A stretch of 64,000 nucleotides of DNA from Sphingobacteriia bacterium RIFOXYC2_FULL_35_18. GTDB lineage: Bacteria > Bacteroidota > Bacteroidia > Chitinophagales > Chitinophagaceae. The notes under the pieces are model-generated. The model was given only the letters and a program-made list of their open reading frames with translations. It had not been told where the DNA came from and did no database searches. Below are positions 27,185-37,153 of this stretch, piece after piece. The stretch spans positions 372,001 to 436,000 of the forward strand of contig MIAG01000001.1 in NCBI GenBank assembly GCA_001829005.1. The letters are read 5' to 3'. Numbering within the stretch: the stretch's first letter is position 1; every line of letters starts with the position of its first letter. Position numbers and translations under genes: made by a program.

Positions 27185-28924
27185 TTATCTATTCATGCTG
27201 GCCAAAAACTCTTCGTTGCTTTTTGTTCCGCGCATACGCTTGAGTAATTCATTCATGGCTTCTTCAGGATTCATATCATTTAAGAATACACGAAGAATAT
27301 TCATTCTTTGTAGTACATCTTTATCTAATAATAAATCATCTCTACGAGTAGAAGAACCCACTAAATCAATGGCAGGGAAAATACGCTTATTGGCTAATTT
27401 TCTTTCCAACTGTAATTCCATATTACCTGTACCCTTGAATTCTTCAAAAATCACTTCGTCCATTTTGCTTCCAGTTTCTACCAAGGCAGTTGCTAAAATG
27501 GTTAATGATCCACCATTCTCAATTTTACGAGCTGCTCCAAAAAACTGTTTGGGTTTTAGTAAGGCGTTTGCTTCCACTCCCCCACTTAATACTTTACCAC
27601 TTGAAGGGGCAACGGTATTATGGGCTCTAGCCAAACGAGTAATTGAATCTAATAAAATCACTACATCATGACCGCACTCTACCAAGCGTTTTGCTTTTTG
27701 CAAAGCAATGGCGGAAACCTTTACGTGCTTTTCAGCTGGCTCATCAAAGGTTGAAGCAATTACTTCTGCATTAACGCTGCGCTCCATATCGGTCACTTCC
27801 TCAGGACGCTCATCAATTAACACCACCATCAAATAACACTCTGGGTGATTGGCAGCAATGGCATTGGCCACTTCTTTCAACAACATGGTCTTACCCACTT
27901 TTGGTTGAGCTACAATCAATCCACGCTGGCCCTTACCTATTGGAGTGAATAAATCAATAATACGGGTGCTATAGTTGGTAGGAGAAGTAAATAAATTCAG
28001 TTTCTGAAAAGGAAATAAGGGTGTTAAGTAATCAAAAGGTACGCGATCACGCACTTCGTCGGGGCGCTTACCATTGATAAAATCAACTTTTAAAAGGGCA
28101 AAATATTTTTCACCTTCTTTAGGAGGACGAACAGACCCAGTAACCGTATCACCAGTTTTTAAACCAAATAATTTGATTTGAGAAGGAGATACATATACGT
28201 CATCTGGAGAAGACAAATAATTGTAATCGGAAGAACGTAAGAAACCATATCCATCAGGCATCATTTCTAACACCCCTTCACCAGGAATCACCCCTTCAAA
28301 TTCAATATTGAAAACAGGTTCTTTTTTAACAGGCTGGTGTCTAGGACGCTCTTGCTGTAAAGTGGTTTCAGGAGCTTGCGCCGCTTCCCCATTATTGTCG
28401 CTGGCTTCCAAAGTCTGAATAATGGCTGCAGCTATATTAGCTGTTGGGTCATTTTCTACTTGATCATTCTTATTAGTGTCATCAGATTCAGTAGGTTTTT
28501 CTAATCTAGGTCTTGGCCCAGGCCCAACCGGTCCTTTTTTAGGTGGCATGGCTTTTTTGATGGGTCGGCTAGGTCCTGCTGGTTCGTTGTTTTTTATTTC
28601 AGGGGGATTAGAAGCCACTACAGTCACAGGTGTTGGAGCGGCTTTTGTAACTTTCGCTATAGGCGCTGGTGGCGCTTCTTGCATTACTTCTGCCTCTTCT
28701 GTAGAACCAGTAGATGTTTTAAAATTAACGGCCTTCTTAGGACGACCCGCTTTTTTAGGTGCACCATTTTCTTTCGCGGTACTTTCTTGTACAGCTTGAG
28801 AATCAAGGATCTTGTAAATCAAGCCTTGTTTGTCTTGTTTTTTTGCACCAGTAATTTTTAAACGTTCTGCTATATCCAGTAACTCTGGTAGTAGCATGTC
28901 ATTTAACTGAAGAATGTCATACAT
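27185..28924 (-). CDS. rho: Transcription termination factor Rho
   Basis: The 579-residue protein has an N-terminal Rho_N helical domain ([20 protein letters not shown]), a long low-complexity insert (~55-215) rich in Ala, Pro and Lys, a cold-shock-like RNA-binding domain ([17 protein letters not shown]) and the hexameric ATPase. Walker A is QPKVGKT, Walker B region [15 protein letters not shown], and [16 protein letters not shown] is diagnostic. The long insert is common in Bacteroidota Rho. It ends transcription at C-rich, unstructured RNA. The gene stands alone, with its own intrinsic terminator. Confidence 0.98.
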   Translation of the reverse strand: MYDILQLNDMLLPELLDIAERLKITGAKKQDKQGLIYKILDSQAVQESTAKENGAPKKAGRPKKAVNFKTSTGSTEEAEVMQEAPPAPIAKVTKAAPTPVTVVASNPPEIKNNEPAGPSRPIKKAMPPKKGPVGPGPRPRLEKPTESDDTNKNDQVENDPTANIAAAIIQTLEASDNNGEAAQAPETTLQQERPRHQPVKKEPVFNIEFEGVIPGEGVLEMMPDGYGFLRSSDYNYLSSPDDVYVSPSQIKLFGLKTGDTVTGSVRPPKEGEKYFALLKVDFINGKRPDEVRDRVPFDYLTPLFPFQKLNLFTSPTNYSTRIIDLFTPIGKGQRGLIVAQPKVGKTMLLKEVANAIAANHPECYLMVVLIDERPEEVTDMERSVNAEVIASTFDEPAEKHVKVSAIALQKAKRLVECGHDVVILLDSITRLARAHNTVAPSSGKVLSGGVEANALLKPKQFFGAARKIENGGSLTILATALVETGSKMDEVIFEEFKGTGNMELQLERKLANKRIFPAIDLVGSSTRRDDLLLDKDVLQRMNILRVFLNDMNPEEAMNELLKRMRGTKSNEEFLASMNR

Positions 28925-29121
28925 AAATGGAAAAATTGTTTGGGGGGTATCAAATTCAAACTATAAAAAAGGTTAATCCAGTCTAAGGAAAAAAAGCTCA
29001 GAAAGGTTAATTGGGTTGATTTGGAAAGAGAGTAACTGAAAATTTGGAGCTCAATAACGGGCTAATCAGCATTGTTTCCACTGCAATGTTACTAAATATT
29101 TAATAAATACTAAAAAATGCT

Positions 29122-30171
29122 TTAATTGTTTTTTAGATAGATGGTTTGAGAAGGAAAGGCAAATTCAATTTGTTTCTCTTTAAAACAGCTGGCAATAGCT
29201 AAACATATTTCCTGATGGATGTCCATATATTTAATAAAATCGTCACTTAAAACAAAGTATACAATTTCAAAATTGATGCTAGAATCTGCAAATGACAGCA
29301 AATGGCATCGGATTAATTCAGTATCTGTTGTATTATTGATGATATCTTTTATTAATTGAGGTATTTCAGCTAGTAACAAAGGGTTTGTATCATAAGTAAC
29401 CCCGATCGAAAATATTTTTCTTCTTTTTTCTAACCGCTTAAAGTTTTTGATAGTCGCTTTTACAATTTCTGAATTGGGCATAATTAATTGCTCACCACTT
29501 ATGCTTCTAATGCGAACCGTTTTTACGCCAATCTTCTCAATGGCCCCTTGCTCAGCACCCACTACAACAAAGTCTCCCACTTCAAAGGGTTTGTCAAAAA
29601 ATATGACGAAATAACTAAATAAATCACCCAAAATATTTTGGGCGGCAAGCGCTATGGCAATACCCCCCACTCCTAATCCAGCAATGATGGTGGTAATATC
29701 GTAACCAAGATTACTTGCTAAAAAAAGAATACCTAAAAACCAAAATACAACTTTAAGTACGGTCAGAATTCCCGTTAACTGCTTCATTCTTTCGGAAGGC
29801 TCACCCTTTATATCCATATAGGTCTTTACACCATAATAAAGGGCATAATTGATCATATTAACCACAAAAATCATGGTAACCAAACTTACTGCTACACTTA
29901 GCACTTTGTCTGCTTTAGTAGAAATGGTTAGAAGCTGAATTAGGTAATAATTCAATATTAAATAAACAATTGGTACAGCAAAACGATCAAAAGCACTTAC
30001 TAATACATCGTCAAACTGATTGGTAGTATTGGCAGCCCATTTTTGTAATTTTTTAACTGCTATTTTTTTGATGATTCTTAAAAGTATCCAGGTAAGAAAC
30101 ATGCCTCCTACTACTATAAAATATTTCTCTAAACTGTTGCCCCAATAAATCGTATCTAAAATTTTTTGCAT
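29122..30171 (-). CDS. MscS family mechanosensitive ion channel
   Basis: The 349-residue protein has about four membrane helices, then the pore-lining Gly/Ala-rich helix (AGLGVGGIAIALAAQNILG) and the beta domain opening FVIFFDKPFEVGDFVVVG, followed by an alpha/beta C-terminal cage. It releases solutes on hypo-osmotic shock. The extra N-terminal helices make it longer than E. coli MscS (286 residues). It is divergent from asnS; 28925-29121, between rho and this gene, shows no clear element. Confidence 0.93.
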   Translation of the reverse strand: MQKILDTIYWGNSLEKYFIVVGGMFLTWILLRIIKKIAVKKLQKWAANTTNQFDDVLVSAFDRFAVPIVYLILNYYLIQLLTISTKADKVLSVAVSLVTMIFVVNMINYALYYGVKTYMDIKGEPSERMKQLTGILTVLKVVFWFLGILFLASNLGYDITTIIAGLGVGGIAIALAAQNILGDLFSYFVIFFDKPFEVGDFVVVGAEQGAIEKIGVKTVRIRSISGEQLIMPNSEIVKATIKNFKRLEKRRKIFSIGVTYDTNPLLLAEIPQLIKDIINNTTDTELIRCHLLSFADSSINFEIVYFVLSDDFIKYMDIHQEICLAIASCFKEKQIEFAFPSQTIYLKNN

Positions 30172-30232
30172 AATAATCTGTTTTATTCAACCTGAATCGC
30201 TAAAAGGGTAATAGCTAGGCACTTGATTGTCT

Positions 30233-30240
30233 TATATTTG
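30233..30240 (+). promoter_or_regulatory. Bacteroidota-type -7 box for asnS
   Basis: TATATTTG matches the TAnnTTTG -7 consensus of the Bacteroidota primary sigma factor. It is 38 bases upstream of the asnS ATG. No strong -33 TTTG is seen at the expected distance. Confidence 0.55.
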
Positions 30241-30277
30241 CAAAAACCTTGCCCAAAAAGCAAATAATTGTAAAAAG

Positions 30278-31729
30278 ATGTTTAACACTAGAATCAAGAT
30301 AAAAACGCTGTTGGCAGATGGTAAGCCAGGAGATCAGGTAACTGTAATGGGATGGGTGCGAACTTTTCGCAACAATCAGTTTATAGCTTTAAATGATGGC
30401 AGTACCAATAATAATTTGCAAGTAGTAGTAGCGTTGGGATTATTAGACGACGAAACTTTGAAAAGAATTACAACAGGTGCATCGCTGAAAGTAATAGGAG
30501 AAGTGGTGGAGAGTGTAGGTAAGGGACAGACCATTGAAGTGAAAGCGGTAACACTAGAAATACTAGGAGACTCAGATGCAGAGAAGTATCCGCTCCAACC
30601 TAAAAAACATAGTTTAGAATTCTTAAGAGAGAAAGCGCACTTGCGTTTTCGTACCAATACATTTGGTGCGGTTTTTCGCATTCGTCATTCATTGGCATTT
30701 GCAGTGCACCAATTTTTTAATCAAAAAGGGTTTGTGTATTTGCATACGCCCATCATTACTGCAAGTGATGCAGAGGGTGCTGGTGAAATGTTTAGGGTAA
30801 CTACATTACCAATGGATGGCTCTGCTCCAAAAGACGAAGCAGGTAATATTGATTATACAGAAGATTTTTTTGGAAAGAGTACCAACCTTACCGTAAGTGG
30901 ACAACTAGAAGGAGAATTGGGCGCCATGGCATTCTCTGAAATCTATACTTTCGGACCAACATTTAGGGCAGAGAATTCGAATACAACCCGCCACCTGGCT
31001 GAGTTCTGGATGATTGAGCCTGAAATGGCTTTTCATGATATTGAAGACAATATGAACTTGGCAGAAGAATTTATCCAATACCTGATTCGTTATGCAATGG
31101 AGCATAATAAAGAAGATTTGGAATTCTTAGACCAGCGTTTAGCAGAAGAAGAAAAACAAAAGCCACAGAACGAACGCGCAGAAATGGGCTTATTAGATAA
31201 GTTGAATTTTGTTATCAGCAATCAGTTTGAGCGCATCACCTATACAGAAGCTATTCAAATTTTATTGGATAGTCCAGCTTACAAAAAGAAGAAGTTCAAG
31301 TACGATGTTAGTTGGGGAATTGATATGCAGAGTGAGCACGAACGCTACTTAGTTGAAAAGCATTTTAAAAAGCCAGTTATTGTAACAGGGTATCCAGCAA
31401 AAATCAAAGCATTTTATATGCGATTGAATGATGGATGCGAACCAGGTAAGGAAACGGTAGCCGCGATGGATATTCTTGCACCAGGTATTGGCGAAATAGT
31501 AGGTGGTTCACAAAGAGAAGAGCGATTAGAAAAGCTAGAAGCGAGAATGGCAGAAATGCATATTCCTGCGGAAGAAATGAGCTGGTATTTAGATACGCGC
31601 CGCTTCGGAACCGTACCACACGCGGGTTTTGGCCTTGGTTTTGAGCGAATGGTACAGTTTGTAACCGGTATGACCAATATCAGAGATGTGATTGCATTTG
31701 CAAGAACTCCAAAGAATTGCGAATTCTAA
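30278..31729 (+). CDS. asnS: Asparaginyl-tRNA synthetase
   Basis: The ATG at 30278 ([20 protein letters not shown]) gives the expected 483-residue enzyme; an upstream in-frame TTG at 30227 lies before the likely promoter box and is rejected. The N-terminal OB-fold binds the anticodon ([20 protein letters not shown]). The class II core follows, with motif 2 around [20 protein letters not shown] and motif 3 [16 protein letters not shown] near the end. It charges tRNA-Asn. The tRNA-Phe gene follows 80 bases later with its own promoter box. Confidence 0.98.
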   Translation: MFNTRIKIKTLLADGKPGDQVTVMGWVRTFRNNQFIALNDGSTNNNLQVVVALGLLDDETLKRITTGASLKVIGEVVESVGKGQTIEVKAVTLEILGDSDAEKYPLQPKKHSLEFLREKAHLRFRTNTFGAVFRIRHSLAFAVHQFFNQKGFVYLHTPIITASDAEGAGEMFRVTTLPMDGSAPKDEAGNIDYTEDFFGKSTNLTVSGQLEGELGAMAFSEIYTFGPTFRAENSNTTRHLAEFWMIEPEMAFHDIEDNMNLAEEFIQYLIRYAMEHNKEDLEFLDQRLAEEEKQKPQNERAEMGLLDKLNFVISNQFERITYTEAIQILLDSPAYKKKKFKYDVSWGIDMQSEHERYLVEKHFKKPVIVTGYPAKIKAFYMRLNDGCEPGKETVAAMDILAPGIGEIVGGSQREERLEKLEARMAEMHIPAEEMSWYLDTRRFGTVPHAGFGLGFERMVQFVTGMTNIRDVIAFARTPKNCEF

Positions 31730-31773
31730 AGAAAAATAATGGTGGATAATGCGTGAATAACCATTCCACTCCT

Positions 31774-31781
31774 TATATTTG
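31774..31781 (+). promoter_or_regulatory. Bacteroidota-type -7 box for tRNA-Phe
   Basis: TATATTTG, identical to the box before asnS, lies 28 bases before the tRNA 5' end, a plausible leader length. Confidence 0.55.
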
Positions 31782-31809
31782 CAGCCCCGAAGGGGAAATA
31801 TCTACGGAA

Positions 31810-31885
31810 GGTGCGGTAGCTCAGTCGGTAGAGCAAAGGACTGAAAATCCTTGTGTCGCCGGTTCGATCCCGGCCCACACCACCA
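31810..31885 (+). tRNA. tRNA-Phe (anticodon GAA)
   Basis: A full cloverleaf folds by eye. The acceptor arm is GGTGCGG (31810-31816) with CCACACC (31875-31881), with one C-A mismatch. The anticodon arm is AAGGA-CTGAAAA-TCCTT, giving GAA. The T arm is GCCGG-TTCGATC-CCGGC (31858-31874). The discriminator is A31882 and CCA is encoded at 31883-31885. Confidence 0.95.
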
Positions 31886-31890
31886 CCAAG

Positions 31891-31917
31891 ACCTCAACAG
31901 CAATGTTGGGGTTTTTT
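31891..31917 (+). terminator. Intrinsic terminator of tRNA-Phe
   Basis: ACCTCAACA (31891-31899), loop GCAA, then TGTTGGGGT (31904-31912), followed by a run of Ts to 31917. It lies 6 bases after the tRNA CCA end. Confidence 0.88.
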
Positions 31918-31933
31918 GTTATATTAATACTCA

Positions 31934-32410
31934 ATGAGCAGAAAGATATTTTTATCGTGTATTCTTCTTTTTATTGTGTTCTATATAATCCTAAGTGCAA
32001 ATTATTGGGTAATTCAAAAACATGAGAAACATGCCAATGAAATAGCGGTGTTGCTTTCTCCCAAATATTTTTCTAAGAAGCTGACGGGTAAACTATACAA
32101 TGTTCCTGAAATAATTCAACCCTCTGACCCTATTTTTAAGGAATTGAAAGAGAAAGGAATTATAAATGACCAATCCTATTTTTCCTATTCAAGTCCTGGT
32201 TGTATATCGCTGATTACAAGAAAATCGAATAAAATTTCTGGAGGCTTCTCCGATATTTTAATTACGCGTAATGAAAAAGGAGAAAAATTCATGTGTGGTG
32301 TCAATACTGTTTATTCACTGAACAATGATGAAAATGCAGAAGCGTTAAATATTCAAGCTTATAATCTCGCTGGGCATATGACATTGGCTTTTGTTAGTAC
32401 ACTGTATTAA
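31934..32410 (+). CDS. Hypothetical membrane-anchored protein
   Basis: I do not recognise this 158-residue protein. It has a single N-terminal hydrophobic helix (IFLSCILLFIVFYIILSANY) that anchors it or acts as a signal, and a mostly beta-stranded periplasmic part (SPGCISLITRKSNKISGGFS, MCGVNTVYSLN). It starts 16 bases after the tRNA terminator, so it needs its own promoter or readthrough. Confidence 0.6.
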   Translation: MSRKIFLSCILLFIVFYIILSANYWVIQKHEKHANEIAVLLSPKYFSKKLTGKLYNVPEIIQPSDPIFKELKEKGIINDQSYFSYSSPGCISLITRKSNKISGGFSDILITRNEKGEKFMCGVNTVYSLNNDENAEALNIQAYNLAGHMTLAFVSTLY

Positions 32411-32533
32411 GAATAACAACCATAAGTGATTTGATACCCATATTTATATCCATAAATATCCATAAATGGAGATTAATAGAAATAATCGTCTTGTTTTGAT
32501 ATTTCATGTATTTTTATTTAAAGTCCTCTGAGA

Positions 32534-34735
32534 ATGGAGCCACCTCCTCAATCCATTGCAATAGAGCCGGAAGAACTCTATTCTATCTATCAATCCTTGC
32601 CCCAGCCTACTTTCATTTGGAAGTACGAAAATGATGATTTTCATTTAGTAGGATTTAATCATGCTGCTACCAAATTTGCCAGCAACCAAATTGATCAGTT
32701 GCTCAATAAAAAAGCAACTGATTTATATAAAAACGATCAAAAAGTAATTGACGACCTACACCGTTGTTTAAAAGAAAAGACTTCTTTTCAAAAGGAAATT
32801 AATTACCATTTTAAAAGCAAGGATTCAGAAAACTACATTCATGTTCATTATGTATATGTAAATGATCAAATAGTTATTGTTCAACCAGAGGAAATAACGG
32901 AAAGAAAAATACTAGAACAACAACTCATTGCGAGCGAAAACAGGTTCCATACTCTAGCAGATAATTCTTTAATTGGTACGTTTATTCTAAAAAATCATTG
33001 CTATACCTATATCAATAAAGAGTTTGCTAAAATATTCGGATATAATATTGATGAGGTACTGGGTAAAGATCAAAATGATTTAATAGTAGAAGAAGACAAG
33101 GGGGTTATGCAACAATACCTCTCTGAAAATATTGGTAATGAAAAAAAGCATTCCTGCGAAATAAGAGGAATACACAAAAATAATTCAATCATTAATATTG
33201 AGTTTTTTGGTTCCATTAAAACCATCAATGGTCAAGAAGCTATTCTGGGAGCTGTGTTAGATATTACTGAAAGAAAGAAATCAGAAAGGAGGCTCTTAGA
33301 AGCTCAATCGGCAGCTAAAGTAGGTAGTTGGGAAACAGACTTATCTAATTTAAGTGTGTATTGGTCCGATGAAACATTCTCCATTTTTGAATTAGATAAA
33401 AATATATTCAAACCAACCCATAATTCGTTTTTAGATTTAGTTCATCCGGAGGATAGACAAAAGGTAGATGAAGCTTTTAAATCTTCTTTTACATCTACCG
33501 ATTATGATACTATTCAACATAGAATTATATCGCCCAGTGGGAGTATAAAATTCCTTGAAGAAAGATGGAAGGTGTCTTTTAACTCAAATAATGAACCTAT
33601 TAGGGTTTTTGGAACTTGCCAGGATATTACAGAAACCATACAATACGAGGAAAAGTTGGCATTGTCTTCATTGATTGTTAACTCGTCACATGATGTAATT
33701 CTGAGTATTACTTTGGATGGAACTATTACTTCATGGAACAAGGGTGCTGAAAAAGTATTGGGCTATAGCGATAAAGAAGCAATTGGTCAATCTATCTATA
33801 TTTTGATTCCACCTGAGCTTCATGAAGAAGAAATAAAAATCATCACAAGTATAAAGGAGAAGAAAGTAATTGATCGATATGAAACGGTGAGAGTGAAAAA
33901 AGATGGAACTATTGTAGATGTTTCTCTAACTGTTTCACCAATTGTAAATGAATTTAATCAGGTGATTGGTGCTTCTAAAATTATGCGAGATATATCTGCT
34001 CAAAAAGTAAGTGAGTATGAGAAAGCTCAAATGATGAACGATTTAATTCAGCGAAATAAAGACCTTGAACAGTTCGCTTATATTGTTTCTCATAATCTTC
34101 GTGCGCCGGTTGCTAATATAATCGGGGTAACCAATTTTATGAAAATGCCCGATATTGATCCAGAGGAAAATACTCAAATGGTCGGTGCCTTAAATAAATC
34201 TGTTGTGGCACTGGATAATGTAATAAAAGACTTAAGTCTAATATTGCAAATTAGAAGAGAAATTAATGAACAGAAAACATTGATACGGTTTTCTGAAATA
34301 ATGGATGAGATTCAGCTTGCAATAGAAAATTTAATCCAAAAAGAAAGTGTAGAATTTGTCTTAGACTTTTCAGAAATAGACGAAATTAATTCTATAAAAT
34401 CTTATATCTACAGCATTTTTTATAATTTGATTTCAAACAGTATTAAATACAAACAACTCGATCTTCAACCCGTCATTAAAATAAAGTCTTACTTAATTGA
34501 TAAGCAAATTGTTCTTGTTTTCAAAGACAATGGTTTGGGTATTGATCTTAAAAAAAACAAAGACACGGTATTTGGTTTGTATAAGAGATTCCACTCTCAC
34601 ACAGAAGGGAAAGGAATGGGGCTATTCATGGTGAAAACACAAATAGAAACACTGGGCGGAAAAATCAGTATTAGAAGTGAGCCTAATAGGGGTACTGAAT
34701 TTAAAATTGAACTGCCACAAGAAACAATCCGATAA
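32534..34735 (+). CDS. Cytoplasmic multi-PAS sensor histidine kinase
   Basis: The 733-residue protein has no signal peptide or membrane helix, so it senses inside the cell. About four PAS units can be seen: ~10-120 (weak), ~130-250 (ending ILGAVLDITERKKSE), ~255-370 (a PAS_3-like fold, VHPEDRQKV, ending GTCQDITE) and ~375-495 (TSWNKGAEKVLGYSDKEA, ending IMRDISAQ). The kinase core has phosphoacceptor His520 in YIVSHNLRAPV, followed by an ATP-binding domain with NLISNSIKY, FKDNGLGIDL and GKGMGLFMVKT. No response regulator is adjacent. A photolyase/cryptochrome gene begins 18 bases downstream, so light or redox sensing by a PAS flavin is conceivable but unproven. Confidence 0.92.
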   Translation: MEPPPQSIAIEPEELYSIYQSLPQPTFIWKYENDDFHLVGFNHAATKFASNQIDQLLNKKATDLYKNDQKVIDDLHRCLKEKTSFQKEINYHFKSKDSENYIHVHYVYVNDQIVIVQPEEITERKILEQQLIASENRFHTLADNSLIGTFILKNHCYTYINKEFAKIFGYNIDEVLGKDQNDLIVEEDKGVMQQYLSENIGNEKKHSCEIRGIHKNNSIINIEFFGSIKTINGQEAILGAVLDITERKKSERRLLEAQSAAKVGSWETDLSNLSVYWSDETFSIFELDKNIFKPTHNSFLDLVHPEDRQKVDEAFKSSFTSTDYDTIQHRIISPSGSIKFLEERWKVSFNSNNEPIRVFGTCQDITETIQYEEKLALSSLIVNSSHDVILSITLDGTITSWNKGAEKVLGYSDKEAIGQSIYILIPPELHEEEIKIITSIKEKKVIDRYETVRVKKDGTIVDVSLTVSPIVNEFNQVIGASKIMRDISAQKVSEYEKAQMMNDLIQRNKDLEQFAYIVSHNLRAPVANIIGVTNFMKMPDIDPEENTQMVGALNKSVVALDNVIKDLSLILQIRREINEQKTLIRFSEIMDEIQLAIENLIQKESVEFVLDFSEIDEINSIKSYIYSIFYNLISNSIKYKQLDLQPVIKIKSYLIDKQIVLVFKDNGLGIDLKKNKDTVFGLYKRFHSHTEGKGMGLFMVKTQIETLGGKISIRSEPNRGTEFKIELPQETIR

Positions 34736-34753
34736 AATAATTGTTATTAGTGG

Positions 34754-36211
34754 GTGGATAACCGCCAACCCATCAATCTTGTCTGGTTAAAAAGAGACCT
34801 GCGAACCCAGGATCATGCGCCTTTATATGCTGCAGAACAAGAGGGTTTACCGTATTTGATTGTTTATTTGTTTGAGCCTTCAATTATTCATTATCCTGAT
34901 ACAAGCATTCGACATCTGCAATTTCAGTATCATGCTATTTTGGCGATAAACCAAAAACTTGCTCAATATAATAGATGCGTGAGTATTTTTTATGCAGAAG
35001 CGCTAGAAGCTTTTCGAGAGATAGCTGAGCAATACAATATTCAAAACATTTTTAGTTATCAGGAATCAGGAACAAAAATCACTTATGATAGAGACAAACT
35101 AGTAAAGCTTTTTTCCAACACCAATCAAATTGAATGGAAAGAGTTTCAGCGAGATGGAATTATTAGAGCCATTCGAAATCGAAAAGACTGGGATAAAAAA
35201 TGGTATGCCACAATGCATGCACCCATTATTCAAAACAAGTTTAGCAGTAGTGCATTAATTAATTTTGAAACTCAATACCAATTACCTCAAGACTTTAAAG
35301 ACAAGCTTTTCAATTATCCAGTTACTTTTCAACCTGCAGGGGAAGACAATGCCTTAAAGTATCTAGAAAGTTTTATAACAGAAAGAGGGAAGAATTACAG
35401 CAGACATATTAGTAAACCTTTGGAAAGTAGAAAAAGTTGCACTCGACTTTCACCATATATCAGCTGGGGTAATCTTAGTATTAAACAGGCTTATCAAGCA
35501 TTGAATGAAGCACAAAAAATTTCGAATTTTAAAGGACCCATAAAAAATGCCATCACAAGATTAAAGTGGCATTGTCATTTTATTCAAAAATTTGAAGTGG
35601 AGGGTAGTTATGAATTCAAATGCATTAATAAAGGTTACGAGTTACTAGCGCATCAAAAAAATGAATCGTTTATAAAAGCTTGGGAAGAAGGTAAAACAGG
35701 CTTCCCTTTAGTAGATGCTTGTATGCGTTGTTTGATTGCAACTGGCTGGATTAATTTTCGGATGCGCGCGATGCTGGTATCTTTTTTATGCCACCATCTC
35801 TACCAAGATTGGAGATTGGGGGCGCACTATTTGGCCAGACAATTTTTAGATTATGAACCGGGTATTCACTATCCACAGTTTCAAATGCAGGCGGGAACTA
35901 CAGGTGTGAATACTATTCGGATCTATAACCCAATTAAGCAATCCAGCGATCATGATCCCGAAGGAAATTTCATAAAACAATGGGTACCCGAATTACAAAA
36001 TGTACCCAATGCATTTATTCATGAACCTCATACGATGAGCTTAATGGAGCAGCAACTTTGTAATACCATTATTGGAAATGACTATCCTATACCAATAGTG
36101 GATGCAACTATTGCAGGCAGAGCGGCTAGAGATAAAATTTGGGGTCATCGTAAAGAATTACTTGTAAAACAAGAGGGCGCTCGAATTTTATTTACCCATA
36201 CACGAAACTGA
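34754..36211 (+). CDS. DNA photolyase / cryptochrome family FAD protein
   Basis: The 485-residue protein starts at GTG (34754). The N-terminal Rossmann domain (~6-130) begins [17 protein letters not shown], and the C-terminal FAD-binding domain shows [21 protein letters not shown], then [31 protein letters not shown] and [18 protein letters not shown]. It either repairs UV-induced pyrimidine dimers with blue light or acts as a light sensor; sequence alone does not separate the two here. It follows the PAS histidine kinase by 18 bases and shares its direction. Confidence 0.93.
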   Translation: MDNRQPINLVWLKRDLRTQDHAPLYAAEQEGLPYLIVYLFEPSIIHYPDTSIRHLQFQYHAILAINQKLAQYNRCVSIFYAEALEAFREIAEQYNIQNIFSYQESGTKITYDRDKLVKLFSNTNQIEWKEFQRDGIIRAIRNRKDWDKKWYATMHAPIIQNKFSSSALINFETQYQLPQDFKDKLFNYPVTFQPAGEDNALKYLESFITERGKNYSRHISKPLESRKSCTRLSPYISWGNLSIKQAYQALNEAQKISNFKGPIKNAITRLKWHCHFIQKFEVEGSYEFKCINKGYELLAHQKNESFIKAWEEGKTGFPLVDACMRCLIATGWINFRMRAMLVSFLCHHLYQDWRLGAHYLARQFLDYEPGIHYPQFQMQAGTTGVNTIRIYNPIKQSSDHDPEGNFIKQWVPELQNVPNAFIHEPHTMSLMEQQLCNTIIGNDYPIPIVDATIAGRAARDKIWGHRKELLVKQEGARILFTHTRN

Positions 36212-36219
36212 TATATTTG
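36212..36219 (+). promoter_or_regulatory. Bacteroidota-type -7 box at the head of the uronate locus
   Basis: TATATTTG directly follows the photolyase stop codon and lies 76 bases before the esterase ATG. It fits TAnnTTTG and would make the esterase the first gene of the 36.3-41.2 kb unit. Confidence 0.42.
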
Positions 36220-36295
36220 TATTGATTGGTTTTTTAAACTATTTTCAACTGAGCCAATATGATATTAAATAATTGAAACCAGCTTGTCTAAAATA

Positions 36296-37150
36296 ATGGT
36301 CAATCATAAAAGGGAAGAAATTCTATTGTTTCCAGATACTTATACTACACAACCGGATTCATCGGCTGAAGAAAAGATTTTTTACGTCAATGGAGTTAAG
36401 TGTGTGAGTGGTCATTTTAATCCCAAGTTGGAAGTTTTTGTTCCAGCTAAAAATACCAATGGTCTTTCTGTAATTATATGCCCTGGCGGAGGATATGAAA
36501 AATTAGCGATTGATTTGGAGGGTAATGAGGTAGCAGAAACTTTAATTCAGTGGGGTATAACTGTTTTTGTTTTGAAATATCGTTTCCCCAATGGTATAAA
36601 TGCTGATCATGAAACACCTCTTCCTTTGATCGATATTAAAAAAGCCTATTCAATTGTTCAACAAAGAGCCAATGATTGGGGTTTAAATCCTGCACGCATT
36701 GGATTGATGGGGTTTTCTGCAGGAGGGCACTTGACTTCATTGGCATCTTGTTTATTAAGCATTTTCAATAGTAAAAATGATCAACAAAATGTAGTACCTC
36801 CTCTTTTTACCATTCTTATATATCCTGTCATCAGTTTCTCTGATGCAATCACACATATGGGCTCTAGAGATCATTTTTTGGGTCCCAACCCCAATGCTGA
36901 TTTAATAAAACAGTATTCATCTGAATACTTGGTACATCCATTATCTCCGCCTGTTTTTTTAATTCATTGTTCAGATGATGAGGACGTACCTGTAGAAAAT
37001 AGTTTATCCTATCATAAAGCCTGTGTAGAAAACGGCGTTTCAGCACAAATGCATATATATCCTGCGGGAGGTCATGGTTTTGGGATGCATAATACTTTAG
37101 TAACAGAAAAATGGATCGATCAACTTCAAAAATGGTTGGTTAAATTTTAA
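36296..37150 (+). CDS. Alpha/beta hydrolase, probable carbohydrate esterase
   Basis: The ATG at 36296 is preferred over a TTG at 36284. The 284-residue product has no signal peptide and matches the BD-FAE/acetyl-xylan-esterase-like group: oxyanion segment IICPGGGYEKLA, nucleophile Ser in GLMGFSAGGHLT, Asp in HCSDDEDVPVENS and His in PAGGHGFGMHN. It probably removes acetyl or similar ester groups from imported sugars in the cytoplasm. Its stop is 3 bases before the sensor kinase start, placing it in the regulator transcript of the locus. Confidence 0.85.
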   Translation: MVNHKREEILLFPDTYTTQPDSSAEEKIFYVNGVKCVSGHFNPKLEVFVPAKNTNGLSVIICPGGGYEKLAIDLEGNEVAETLIQWGITVFVLKYRFPNGINADHETPLPLIDIKKAYSIVQQRANDWGLNPARIGLMGFSAGGHLTSLASCLLSIFNSKNDQQNVVPPLFTILIYPVISFSDAITHMGSRDHFLGPNPNADLIKQYSSEYLVHPLSPPVFLIHCSDDEDVPVENSLSYHKACVENGVSAQMHIYPAGGHGFGMHNTLVTEKWIDQLQKWLVKF

Positions 37151-37153
37151 TCC

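Noticed and set aside
31753..32025. Open frame covering the tRNA-Phe region
   Set aside because: It runs through the full tRNA cloverleaf and its terminator, and overlaps the start of the real 31934-32410 gene in another frame.
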